From the NCBI RefSeq assembly GCF_018327705.1, contig NZ_BNEM01000001.1, positions 992,001-1,056,000 on the forward strand: 64,000 nt of DNA, given 5' to 3'. The translations under genes were made by a program, and so were the position numbers. This document shows positions 34,844 to 43,788 of this stretch, one piece after another. Source of the DNA: Catellatospora sp. TT07R-123. Lineage in GTDB: Bacteria; Actinomycetota; Actinomycetes; Mycobacteriales; Micromonosporaceae. A model generated the notes under the pieces. It saw only the letters and a list, made by a program, of their open reading frames with translations, was not told the origin of the DNA and ran no database searches. Every line of letters starts with the position of its first letter. Positions within the stretch are counted from its first letter, which is position 1.

Positions 34844-36883
34844 TCAGCCGGCGACCGGGGTCTCGTTGTGCCAGGCGGAGTCGACCCACCAGGTCGACAG
34901 ACGATTGTCGCTGTTCAGGTAGTAGATCCACTGGCTGTTGACCCCCTCGGGCACGGCCGCCGGGCTCGTGCCCGCCGCCGCCGGGATACCGGTGAGGGTC
35001 TCGTTGTGCCACGAGCCGCCCGCCGGCACCCACCACGACGACAACTGGTTGCCCGCGTTGAGGTAGTAGATCCACTGGCCCCCGCTGCTGTTGGTGACCG
35101 TCGTGGGACTGCTGCCGGGCGCGGCGGCCACGCCGGTCAGCGTCTCGTTGTGCCAGGAGGTGCCGACCCACCAGGTCGACAACTGGTTGTTCGCGTTGAT
35201 GTAGTAGATCCACTGGCCGCCGCCGCTGTTGGTGACCGCGGCGGGGGTGGTGCCCGGTGAGGCTGCCACGCCGGTGAGGGTCTCGTTGTGCCACGAGCCG
35301 CCCGCCGGCACCCACCACGACGACAGCTGGTTGTTCGCGTTGAAGTAGTAGACCCACTGGCTGCCGCCGCTGTTGGTGACCGTCGCGGGGGTGGTGCCGG
35401 GTGCGGCGGCCACGCCGGTGAGGGTCTCGTTGTGCCAGGTCCCGCCGACCGCCGCCGTCCACCAGGTCGACAACTGGTTGTTCGCGTCGACGTAGTAGAT
35501 CCACTGCCCGACGCCGTCGTTCGTGATGATCGCGGGGCTGCTGCCAGGCGAGGCGGCGACGCCGGTCAGGGTCTCGTTGTGCCACGGCCCGCCGACCGGC
35601 GTCCACCAGGTCGACAGCTGGTTGTTCGCGTTGACGTAGTAGATCCACTGTCCGGCGCCGGTGATGACGATCGCGGGACGGGTGCCCGGCGACGCTTCTG
35701 CTCCGACGAGGGTCTGGCTGTGCCATACCCCGCCGACGGGCTTCCACATGCTGGAGATCTGGTTGCTCGCGTTGACGTAGTACACCCACACCGTTCCGGC
35801 GCCGTCGACGACGGCGACGGGGCGGCCCGGCGGCCGTACGGTCAGCGTGTAGGCGGTGTTGCGGGCGAACGAGGCGGTCGCCGCCCGGACCGTCACGGTG
35901 TACGTCCCGGCGGGGGTCGACGTGCTCGTCGTCAGGGTCATGGTCGACGATCCGCCGGTGGCCAGCGATGCCGGGCTGAAGGCGGCCGAGACGCCCGCAG
36001 GCAGGCCGAGCGCCGACAGGGTCACCGGCAGCGAGCCGCCGCTGGTGACGGTCGTGTTCACGGTGGCCGTGACGGCGCCGCCCGGGGTGGCCCGCCCCGA
36101 CGCCGGGCCGGTCGAGACCGAGAAGTCCGAGAACGTGGTGACCCGCAGGTGGTACGAGTTGGCGTTGGCGCCCGGGGAGCAGACGTTGAACTGCGACTGC
36201 GACGAGTCCCAGGTGAAGCCGCTCGGCACGGTGCAGGCCCACAGGTTGTCCGACGGCACCCGCATCCGGACGGAGTTCGCGTTCATGCCGGACCGGCATA
36301 CGTTGAACTGCGACTGCATCAGGTCGTACGTGTAGCCCGCAGGCAGCGAGCACGCGGTCAGACCGTCGACCGGAAGCCGGATGCGGAAGCTGTCCGCGTT
36401 GGCGCCCGGGGAGCAGACGTTGAACTGCGACTGCGCCAGCTCCCAGGTGAAGCCGCTCGGGACCGTGCAGGCCCACAGGCTGTCCGACGGCACCCGCATC
36501 CGGGTGGAGTTCGCGTTCATGCCCGGCCGGCACTTGTTGAACTGCGACTGCATCAGGTCGTACGTGTAGCCCGCGGGCAACGAGCACGCGGTCAGGCCGT
36601 CGGCGGGGGTGCGCAGGTGGTAGCTGTTGGCGTAGGCGTTGGCCACGCAGACGTTGTACTCGGAGCGCGCCTCGTCCCAGGTGTATCCGGTCGGCACGGT
36701 GCAGGCCCAGGTGTTGTCCAGCCCGGTGAGCGCCGTCCGGCCGGTCACGGCCGCGCCGGACACCGCGCCGGGCGGTGCCGGGCGTGCCACCGCCTGCGCC
36801 GCACCCGCCGGGAAAAGTGCTGTCGCCACTGCCATGGCGAACGCGGCGACGGTCCGCGCCCTCGCCTTCACACCACGTTCCAC
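34844..36883 (-). CDS. Secreted protein with cysteine repeats and seven-bladed propeller
   Basis: GTG 36883 follows GAGGAGAAG. The 679-residue protein has a signal peptide and then five repeats of about 45 residues (about 55-270) alternating two forms, ACTVPSGFTW...NVC and ACSLPAGYTYDLMQSQFN, each with two cysteines. A bacterial Ig-like domain follows (about 275-365, ending ATASFARNTAYTLTV). The C-terminus is seven blades of about 45 residues (QWIYYVNANNQLSTWW ... WHNETLTGVAASPG), exactly the number for a closed beta-propeller of the fucolectin/tectonin look. Repeated Trp residues suggest glycan binding. This looks like a multivalent secreted lectin or adhesin. Confidence 0.85.
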   Translation of the reverse strand: MERGVKARARTVAAFAMAVATALFPAGAAQAVARPAPPGAVSGAAVTGRTALTGLDNTWACTVPTGYTWDEARSEYNVCVANAYANSYHLRTPADGLTACSLPAGYTYDLMQSQFNKCRPGMNANSTRMRVPSDSLWACTVPSGFTWELAQSQFNVCSPGANADSFRIRLPVDGLTACSLPAGYTYDLMQSQFNVCRSGMNANSVRMRVPSDNLWACTVPSGFTWDSSQSQFNVCSPGANANSYHLRVTTFSDFSVSTGPASGRATPGGAVTATVNTTVTSGGSLPVTLSALGLPAGVSAAFSPASLATGGSSTMTLTTSTSTPAGTYTVTVRAATASFARNTAYTLTVRPPGRPVAVVDGAGTVWVYYVNASNQISSMWKPVGGVWHSQTLVGAEASPGTRPAIVITGAGQWIYYVNANNQLSTWWTPVGGPWHNETLTGVAASPGSSPAIITNDGVGQWIYYVDANNQLSTWWTAAVGGTWHNETLTGVAAAPGTTPATVTNSGGSQWVYYFNANNQLSSWWVPAGGSWHNETLTGVAASPGTTPAAVTNSGGGQWIYYINANNQLSTWWVGTSWHNETLTGVAAAPGSSPTTVTNSSGGQWIYYLNAGNQLSSWWVPAGGSWHNETLTGIPAAAGTSPAAVPEGVNSQWIYYLNSDNRLSTWWVDSAWHNETPVAG
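34850..35830 (-). repeat. Seven propeller-blade repeats
   Basis: Seven units of about 135-144 bp, highly similar at the DNA level (shared block around GTCTCGTTGTGCCA on the plus strand), encode the beta-propeller. Their near-identity indicates recent amplification. Confidence 0.85.
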
Positions 36884-37357
36884 GATGTCTTCTCCTCAGC
36901 CCTGATGAAAGATTCCGGTGCCGAGTCTCCGATTCGGATACGCGGGGGTCAACGCATTCAGGGTCGCCGGATGTATCCAGTTTCATGAACCGATGAAACG
37001 CCGTCTGACATACGTTTACAGCGTCGGGTTACGCCTCAGGGCATGCGGCATCCGGCAGCCGCGCCAGCTGCCTTTATGTGGCGTCGCGGCTCGGGATCGG
37101 CGATTCTGTCGACCATTACCACGGCGCTGCCACCGCGCACCGGAATGAACCTTGAAGTGACCTAGTTATTCACGGCGGAGTCGAGGACCGAGCGGCATCG
37201 GAATCGAACTGATGGGTCCGCCTATTCCGGCCTGGGTGAGATTCACAGGACACCTTTCAATTGCAACGGCGATGCCCCGCCCCCCGCACCTGGGCCCTGG
37301 CGGCGGTCAGCCGCTCGAAGAGGGGGCCGCGGCACACCGAGACAGTCCGGCGCCGGG
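36884..37357. other. 474-bp intergenic region
   Basis: I find no convincing gene. The stretch is poorer in GC than its surroundings and contains the GTTTCAT inverted repeat at 36980-36999. The part near 37150-37250 shows nothing I can interpret. Confidence 0.6.
36980..36999. promoter_or_regulatory. GTTTCAT-N6-ATGAAAC inverted repeat
   Basis: Perfect 7-base arms with a 6-base spacer, 97-116 bp upstream of the propeller gene start. A good operator candidate in an AT-rich pocket. Confidence 0.45.
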
Positions 37358-38398
37358 TCAGCGGTGCTCGGGTTCGATGACGCAGATGCAGCCGATGGTC
37401 CGCGGGGAGCCGGTGTCGCCCTCGCTGAGCCAGGCGCTGACCGGCCACAGGATCCGGTCCCGGTCCGCGCCCTGCCGCACCACGAGCACCCTGCGCCCCA
37501 GGACCGGCCCCGGCACCTCCGACAGCGGCGCGCCGGCGCGCGGGATGCCCGCCGCCAGACCTGCCGCGGCGGCGGCCGCGGCGAGACCGGTGGCGCTGCG
37601 GGCCAGCAGCTCATCCCAGGCTCCGCCCGCGACCGGCGGGGTGACCATCTTGCGCAGGTCCGCCCCGGTGCCGACGAAGGCGGCGGGGACGAGGGTGCGC
37701 AGGTGCTCGTCGACGCGGCGCAGGGCCTGCAGCCGCTGCCAGGGCTCCGGCCTGGCCGTCACCTGCGCGACCCGGTCGCGGGCGGCCTGCTCGAACGCCT
37801 CGCGGTCGCGTACTGGTTCGTACGGCACCAGGGCCTGCTCGCCGGACGGGGCGTCGAGCCATACCCGGCCGAGGCCTTCGCCGTGCCGGGCGACCAGCAG
37901 CATGCCCTGCAACGCCTGAGCCATCGGCAGCCCGAGCACCGCGACGTCGTCCTCGGCGGGCTCCAGCCCCGCGCACCAGGTGGCCACGGTCTGGCCGATA
38001 CGCAGGGCGAAGTCCTGCGGCCCGGCCTCCATCGCGGCCACGAGCAGGCGATCTCGCAGTTCGTCGTCGCCGACCTGCTCGTCGTGCCGCCAGGCCCGGC
38101 CGCGGGCGCCGAGTTCGTCACACCACCGCGCGTACGCCAGCCGCAGCGTCGACGGCGGCGCGGGCGGCTGCTCGGACGCGATGCCGGCCGCCGCCACCAG
38201 CACCTGCGGGGCCGCCGGAACGGGCGGCAGCACGGACAGCCGCACCTCCACCGCGGCGAGTTCGAGGCCGGCGCCGGGCTGCGGCCGCCGGTAGCGGCGG
38301 GTGACCACGATGTCGTCGAGCGGGCCGCGCAGGCCCTCGGCGGCCAGGATCGCGGCCAGCGGCGCGAGGTCTGGCAGGTCGGGCAGGTCGTCGGGCAT
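37358..38398 (-). CDS. Fourth gene of the dynamin/ASKHA operon, unknown function
   Basis: ATG 38398 overlaps the stop of the ATPase gene by one base (TGATG), with AGGAG upstream. The 346-residue protein has no signal peptide and no clear transmembrane segment. A central region (VGDDELRDRLLVAAMEAGPQDFALRIGQTV) is helical, the Ala-rich stretch near 275-290 (GLAAAAAAAGLAAG) may be a helix, and the C-terminal 60 residues (GRRVLVVRQGADRDRILWPVSAWL) look like a strand-rich lid. I do not recognise the family. Position and coupling imply that it works with the ASKHA ATPase and the dynamin-like GTPase. Confidence 0.75.
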   Translation of the reverse strand: MPDDLPDLPDLAPLAAILAAEGLRGPLDDIVVTRRYRRPQPGAGLELAAVEVRLSVLPPVPAAPQVLVAAAGIASEQPPAPPSTLRLAYARWCDELGARGRAWRHDEQVGDDELRDRLLVAAMEAGPQDFALRIGQTVATWCAGLEPAEDDVAVLGLPMAQALQGMLLVARHGEGLGRVWLDAPSGEQALVPYEPVRDREAFEQAARDRVAQVTARPEPWQRLQALRRVDEHLRTLVPAAFVGTGADLRKMVTPPVAGGAWDELLARSATGLAAAAAAAGLAAGIPRAGAPLSEVPGPVLGRRVLVVRQGADRDRILWPVSAWLSEGDTGSPRTIGCICVIEPEHR

Positions 38399-41370
38399 CA
38401 GTGGTCTCCTGTGGTCGGGTCCCACGTCGGGTCCCAGTCGGTGCTGCTGTCGGGCATCGCCGTGGTGTAGACCCAGCCGGGCTCGGACTCCATCCGGACG
38501 AGGCTGTCGGTCTCCAGGAACTCCGGGTAGCCGGCGTTGACCCGCAGCCGCCCGTGCTGGTCCAGGACCGCCCAGAACGGCACGTCGGGCAGCAGGTAGT
38601 CGCCGTCGCGGAACTGCGGCGGCCGGATCCGGCCGAGCGGGACCGGGTCGGCGCCGGGGATGCGGGCCCGGAACACGAACGCGGCCGGGCGCAGGGTGCC
38701 GGTGCGGGTCACGGGCAGCGCGCTCGTGCTGACGGCGGCGGGCAGCCGGGAGGCCGCCAGCGGCCTGGTCGCCGCGTATGCCGTGCCCGAGGACGTCTCG
38801 GTGGCGAGGTCCACCGACAGCCGCTGCTCGGCGGTCCCGGTCCGGAACACGGTGACGTACTCGGGCTCGTCTTCGCCCTCCTCGACGGCGGCCACCTCGA
38901 TGTCGGGCAGCGTGAGCAGGTCGCCGTCCCGGTCGAAGTGCTCACCGAGGCGGCTGATCTGGAGCAGGTCGAGGTGTTCGCCGGCGTCCAGATCGGTGCC
39001 GTTCAGCGGGTGCAGGGCCGGGCGGACCGCGTCGCGGGTGCCGCGGCAGAACGAGATCCAGGCGTTGAGCTCCTGGTCGACGGCGATGCGATACCAGAGC
39101 CCGGCGGGCAGCGGCCCCGGGCGGTGGCGGCTGTACTGGTAGGCGCCCCACTGGACGGTCAGCTCCGGGCCGAGGATGCGGTGCAGGTGCAGGTCGTCGG
39201 AGTTGAGCCGCTTCCAGTCGGTGCAGGCGAACAGGTTGCCGGGTGGGGACGCCAGCACCCCGCGCCGGGTCGCCTTGTCGAGCACGGTGCCCTGGTGCAG
39301 CAGCGGCGGCACCCGGTCGTGGTCACCGGCGAGCCCGAAATCGCTGGGCAGGCAGGCAAGCAGGTTGTGGACACTGATCTCCAGCTGGTCCAGCCCCGCT
39401 TCGAGCCGCTGGTCGTCCACCCCGGACAGGCCCTTGACCGACCGGGCCCAGCAGGCGCCCAGGGACGCGGTCTGCTTGGCGTACGCGTGCTCGACCAGCA
39501 TGCCCTGCGGGTCCCAGGGGATGGGGCCGGCGCCGTCGCGGTCATGCCGCAGGAACTGCTCGGTCATCCGGGTGCGGATCAGGCCGTGCACGGCGGGCAT
39601 GGTGGTGGTGCGCCCCGACAGCGCGACCAGGTCCAGCTGCTCGCCGGGCTGGCGGCCCAGGGTGCGGCGGACGAGGCTGGCGGCCAGCCCCGCCGCGACG
39701 CCGACGACGGGCCGGATCATCCGGTCGAAGTCCTCCGGCGCGAGCACCACGGCGCCGTCGGGCAGGGCGCGTACGGCATCGCGCCAGGTGCAGTCCGACG
39801 GCAGGCTGTCGGCGAAGGTCTGCTCGATCCGGTAGCCCTTGCCCTGGGACAGATAGTTGATCTTCGCGTCCTCGGCCGCCTCCCACAGCCGGTCGAACGC
39901 CGCGGTGCGCACGCCCGGCGTCGCGGAGTGGCTGGGCAGCCGCTCGCGCAGGATGCGCCGGACGTCGTCGGTGACCGGCTTGGGGTGCCCGGACGCGAGC
40001 AGGCGCTCGGTCAGGGTGCGGTCGTCCGCGTCGCGGGCCGCGGGGGCGTGTCCGGCGTCGATCGCGTCGACGACGGCCGCCTTGAGCCAGTAGAAGACGC
40101 GCAGGGTGAGCAGGTCGCCGCCGAGCTGGGGGTGCCCGGTGGTGCCGAGCACGCGCGGGGTCAGCGTGTAGTGGCGCCCGCGCGGGCCGTCGGCTGCCGT
40201 ACCGCCGGGCCGGGTGGCGACGAGGTCGAGTGCCAGCAGCGCGATGTCGGTGGTGCCGCCGCCGATGTCGAGCACGAGGGCGTTGCGTCGCCAGGTCGGC
40301 AGCAGCGCCTGCTCGACCGGTCGGGCACCGGCCCGGAACGAGCGCAGCCCCGCCTCGACGTCGCCGCCGAAGCCGCGTACGACGAAGTAGAGGGCCGAGG
40401 CGACCGCCTCGTCGTAGTCCATGTGCACGCGCTCGACGGCGATGCCGGTGCCGTCGCTGACGGTGCGGCGCAGCCGGGCCCGTGCCGACGGCGGCAGGGT
40501 CGTCGGGTAGGTCACGGTGACCTCGTCGATCTCGCTGTCGGCGGGCACCTGGAGCCCGGCCAGCAGCGTCCGGGGCTGGCCGGCGTGCGCGACGGCCGCG
40601 CGGACCCGTTTGATCAGGTCGGCGTAGGACTGGGCGATCAGCAGGTCGGTGTCGGCCGGCCAGCCGTCGGGCACGGCGGCCGGGCCGAGGCCGCGCACCG
40701 GATCGGGGCGCAGCAGCCGCCGCTTGATGCCGGGGTGGTACACGATCCCGGCGGGCCGGTCGGCATCGGACACCGCGACGTCGACCAGGTGGGAGGCCTT
40801 GATGTCGGCGACGGCGACGGCGAGGATGCTGCGGATCTCGGGCTGGCGGTAGCCGTCGCGCAACCCGACCTGCCACAGCCGGTGCGCGTGCAGCGCGGGC
40901 ACCGCGAACACCCTGTCGTAGGCCCGGTGGACGGTGACGGCGAGCGCCGCCTGACCGGCCGCGCAGCGGTCGACGGCGATCGCGACGGCACGGCGCAGGT
41001 CGAGGTAGTCGCGGTCGGGGACGCCGTTCCACTGGTCGCCGATGCGCCGCAGCGCCTGCCTGATCTCGGTCAGGGCCGTGAACCGGTGGCTGCGGGTCGG
41101 GCCGTACACCGCGGCGACCTCTTTGAGCAGGTCCTGCTGGTGCGGGGCGAGCGCGGGGTCTTCGAGCAGCTCCAGCAGCACCTCGCGCAGCGCGGCCTCG
41201 TGTGCGGGGTCGAGGGCGACGACGTCGAGGTGGCTGCTCTCGTACAGGCTGGCCGTCGACGACCAGGTGCCCAGGTCGAGGGCGAGGTACTTGAGGCGCT
41301 GGCGGCGGTCGTCGGCCGCCACCGGCGGCAGCAGCGTCTGGCGGGCACGGTCGGTCGTGGGAGCGGTCAT
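38398..41370 (-). CDS. Hsp70/actin-fold (ASKHA) ATPase, SrfB-like
   Basis: A 990-residue protein with an actin/Hsp70 nucleotide-binding core spread over about 600 residues. Phosphate-1 is LALDLGTWSS (Asp 32), a connecting strand is VTVTYPTTLPP (about 284-294, comparable to the VITVPAYF of DnaK), then YDEAVASAL (319-327, like the NEPTAAAL segment), phosphate-2 VLDIGGGTTD (367-375) and an adenosine motif LVALSGRTTTMP (about 585-595). The C-terminal 370 residues are unlike a DnaK substrate domain. Size and pairing with a dynamin-like GTPase recall the enterobacterial SrfB-SrfC pair; homology is not proven. It starts 6 bp after the GTPase stop. Confidence 0.82.
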   Translation of the reverse strand: MTAPTTDRARQTLLPPVAADDRRQRLKYLALDLGTWSSTASLYESSHLDVVALDPAHEAALREVLLELLEDPALAPHQQDLLKEVAAVYGPTRSHRFTALTEIRQALRRIGDQWNGVPDRDYLDLRRAVAIAVDRCAAGQAALAVTVHRAYDRVFAVPALHAHRLWQVGLRDGYRQPEIRSILAVAVADIKASHLVDVAVSDADRPAGIVYHPGIKRRLLRPDPVRGLGPAAVPDGWPADTDLLIAQSYADLIKRVRAAVAHAGQPRTLLAGLQVPADSEIDEVTVTYPTTLPPSARARLRRTVSDGTGIAVERVHMDYDEAVASALYFVVRGFGGDVEAGLRSFRAGARPVEQALLPTWRRNALVLDIGGGTTDIALLALDLVATRPGGTAADGPRGRHYTLTPRVLGTTGHPQLGGDLLTLRVFYWLKAAVVDAIDAGHAPAARDADDRTLTERLLASGHPKPVTDDVRRILRERLPSHSATPGVRTAAFDRLWEAAEDAKINYLSQGKGYRIEQTFADSLPSDCTWRDAVRALPDGAVVLAPEDFDRMIRPVVGVAAGLAASLVRRTLGRQPGEQLDLVALSGRTTTMPAVHGLIRTRMTEQFLRHDRDGAGPIPWDPQGMLVEHAYAKQTASLGACWARSVKGLSGVDDQRLEAGLDQLEISVHNLLACLPSDFGLAGDHDRVPPLLHQGTVLDKATRRGVLASPPGNLFACTDWKRLNSDDLHLHRILGPELTVQWGAYQYSRHRPGPLPAGLWYRIAVDQELNAWISFCRGTRDAVRPALHPLNGTDLDAGEHLDLLQISRLGEHFDRDGDLLTLPDIEVAAVEEGEDEPEYVTVFRTGTAEQRLSVDLATETSSGTAYAATRPLAASRLPAAVSTSALPVTRTGTLRPAAFVFRARIPGADPVPLGRIRPPQFRDGDYLLPDVPFWAVLDQHGRLRVNAGYPEFLETDSLVRMESEPGWVYTTAMPDSSTDWDPTWDPTTGDH

Positions 41371-41376
41371 GGCGCA

Positions 41377-43788
41377 CTACCTCGCGGAGTCGGTCGGCGG
41401 GCCGGACAGGCCGCGCAGCACGGACGTGGGGGGGATCTGCTCGCCGATCAGGTCGAGCTTGCGGATGAGCCGGGTATGGGCGGCCAGCAGCGCGCTCTGG
41501 ATCCGGCGCCGGACCTGGTGGCTCAGGGCCTCGACGACGTCGCGGCGCAGCCGGAACAGCACCGCGGGGTCGCGGCGGGCGTCCTCGTCGTCGTGGTGGT
41601 CGATCTGCCACGGCACCGGCGTCGACGCCGACCGCGGGTAGGCGTAGTCGGCCTCGGTGCTGGGCAGGGCGCCGAGCTGGCGGCCTACCTCCTCGGTGAC
41701 CAGGCGCGGGTCCAGCAGCAGCGCGAAGTTGCGCAGGAACCCGTCGGCTACTGCGCCGCCGCGCACCAGCATGACCCGGCGCAGCTCATCGCGGTGGCGT
41801 TGCAGCGTCTGGGCGTCGGCGTCCAGGCCCAGCGACCGGTGCAGTTCCACGGCCCAGCGCCGCACCCGGTCGGTGAGCACGCTGTCGAGCACGGCCATCG
41901 CCTTGTCGCGGGTCTCGTCGTAGCTGCCCGCGAGGTCGGCGGTGGTCACCAGCAGCTGCGCCTCGCCCGGCTGGGCCACCGTCGGCCCCGTATGCCAGCC
42001 GCCCGCGCCACCGGAGTAGAGGTCGTCGAAGTCCCCGTCGAACAGGTCGCCGTCCGGACCGGCCGGACCGCCCGGACGCAGCAGGCCCGAGTCGATCCGG
42101 CTCAGATGCCCGGTCCAGCACGGCCAGTCGTGCACCCGGCCGACGATCGCCGCCTCGACCAGCTCCTCGAACTCCTTCTCGGTCGGGACCAGCACCAGTT
42201 CGGCCATGCGGGGCTTGAGGTGGTCCACCGCCGTCCGCAGCCGCCGCAGCAGCTCCTCCAGCCGGCGCCGCTCCTGCTCACCGACCCCGACCGGCACCCG
42301 GACCGGCAGCTCGTCGTCGAAGGCCTGCCGGGCGGCCAGGTAGGCCTGCTCCAGGCCGTGCGCCTCGGCCAGCCAGATCCGGCTGCCGTGCTCGCCGAGG
42401 TGCCCGGTCAGCAGCTGCCGCAGATGCCCCAGCCCGCCGTCGTCGTCGGTGAAGTGCGCCAGCGCCGTGACCATCGGGTCGTCGCGGTGGGTCGCGCGCA
42501 GAGATCGTACTGTCGGCGCCCACCGGTCACCGGATCCCCGCGCCACGTACAGGTCATGCGAGGTCGCGCCGCGCGGGGCCGGGGCGCCGAGGAACATCCC
42601 CGCCCGCAGCGCCGACACCAGCGCGAATCGTTCGAAATGCTGGCGGGTCAGCTCCCCCACCATCGCGGTCAGGGCCGCCACATTGTCGCTGTGCTCGGTC
42701 AGCTCCCGCAGCGACCGCGCGACCGGCGACGGCGGCTCCACCGGGTCGAACTTGTTCCCGATGACCAGCATCGACTTGTCCAGCTCGCCGTAGTCGTGGC
42801 GGCCCTGCTCCAGCATGGAGAAGAACTCCTTGACCGAGTCGCTGGTCGGCTCCCGGCCGTCGACGACCACCGCGACGACGGTGGTGCGCGGCAGCTCCCG
42901 GCTGATCAGGTAGCGGTCGCGCAGGCTGCCCGAGTCCAGCCCCGGAAAGTCGATCAGCTCGATCGCGGTGTCGAGGTCGAGCACGCTGCGGGGCACCCCG
43001 ACGGTGATCACCACCTGGTCGATCAGGCTGCGGGTGGCCAGCAGCGTGTCGGCGCTCATCCGGTCCGGGGAGATCGGCGCGCCGTAGCGCGGCTCCGGGA
43101 ACTGCTCGGTCGGGGTGTGCGACGTCCCGATCAGCACGGCCGAGTCGAGCAGCTCCCGCCGGATCGGCGTCAGCTGGCCCCGGGTACGGGCCAGCAGCCC
43201 CGCCCCGACGCGCAGCGCGTCGCGTACCGCGAACAGCTCGGTGGCCCACTCGCGCAGTTTCAGGTTCATCGTCGGGTCGGCCCACCAGGACCGGAACAGG
43301 TCCTCGACCAGCCGCCAGTCGGCCTGCTCGATCCGGGCGGCGTCGACCGGGTGGTAGCCGTCGAGCACGTGCGCGCCGTAGCGGCCGCTGCGCCCGGCGT
43401 GCGTACGGATGCCTTCCAGCAGGTACTCCACCAGCTCGACGACGCCCTCGGGCGTCATGTAGCCGACCACCGCGTCCTCGCCGTACGCCGCGTCCGGCCG
43501 CACCACGACCCGGGTGAGGTTGCCGGTGGCGGGCACGTCGGCGACGGTCAGCAGCCCCGGCCGGTCCACCAGCAGCGTGATCAGCAGGGACTTGCCCTTG
43601 TTGACGTCACCGGCGAACCCGATGCTGATGTTGCGCGCGACCGCCGCCCGCAGCTCCTCGGCCGCCCGCAGCGCCTGCTGCCACAGCAGCAGCAGCCGGG
43701 GCGACGTCGGCCGCTGCGGTTCCAGTTCCGTGACAGCCTGCTCGGCCAGGGTGGCCAGGCGGTGCCGCTCGGCCTTGTCGATGATCAT
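41377..43788 (-). CDS. Dynamin-like large GTPase (SrfC-like)
   Basis: ATG 43788 overlaps the upstream stop by ATGA. The 803-residue protein has G1 GDVNKGKS (60-67), G3 DFPG (280-283) and G4 NKFD (345-348); the 200-residue gap between G1 and G3 includes a helical insertion. The remaining 450 residues are mainly helical (EEFEELVEA..., RRRLEELLRRLRTAVDHLK), consistent with a bundle and stalk of the dynamin type. Such proteins remodel membranes or act as switches, and in bacteria several protect against phage. The gene lies between a DUF4407 membrane protein and the ASKHA ATPase, all translationally linked. Confidence 0.85.
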   Translation of the reverse strand: MIIDKAERHRLATLAEQAVTELEPQRPTSPRLLLLWQQALRAAEELRAAVARNISIGFAGDVNKGKSLLITLLVDRPGLLTVADVPATGNLTRVVVRPDAAYGEDAVVGYMTPEGVVELVEYLLEGIRTHAGRSGRYGAHVLDGYHPVDAARIEQADWRLVEDLFRSWWADPTMNLKLREWATELFAVRDALRVGAGLLARTRGQLTPIRRELLDSAVLIGTSHTPTEQFPEPRYGAPISPDRMSADTLLATRSLIDQVVITVGVPRSVLDLDTAIELIDFPGLDSGSLRDRYLISRELPRTTVVAVVVDGREPTSDSVKEFFSMLEQGRHDYGELDKSMLVIGNKFDPVEPPSPVARSLRELTEHSDNVAALTAMVGELTRQHFERFALVSALRAGMFLGAPAPRGATSHDLYVARGSGDRWAPTVRSLRATHRDDPMVTALAHFTDDDGGLGHLRQLLTGHLGEHGSRIWLAEAHGLEQAYLAARQAFDDELPVRVPVGVGEQERRRLEELLRRLRTAVDHLKPRMAELVLVPTEKEFEELVEAAIVGRVHDWPCWTGHLSRIDSGLLRPGGPAGPDGDLFDGDFDDLYSGGAGGWHTGPTVAQPGEAQLLVTTADLAGSYDETRDKAMAVLDSVLTDRVRRWAVELHRSLGLDADAQTLQRHRDELRRVMLVRGGAVADGFLRNFALLLDPRLVTEEVGRQLGALPSTEADYAYPRSASTPVPWQIDHHDDEDARRDPAVLFRLRRDVVEALSHQVRRRIQSALLAAHTRLIRKLDLIGEQIPPTSVLRGLSGPPTDSAR

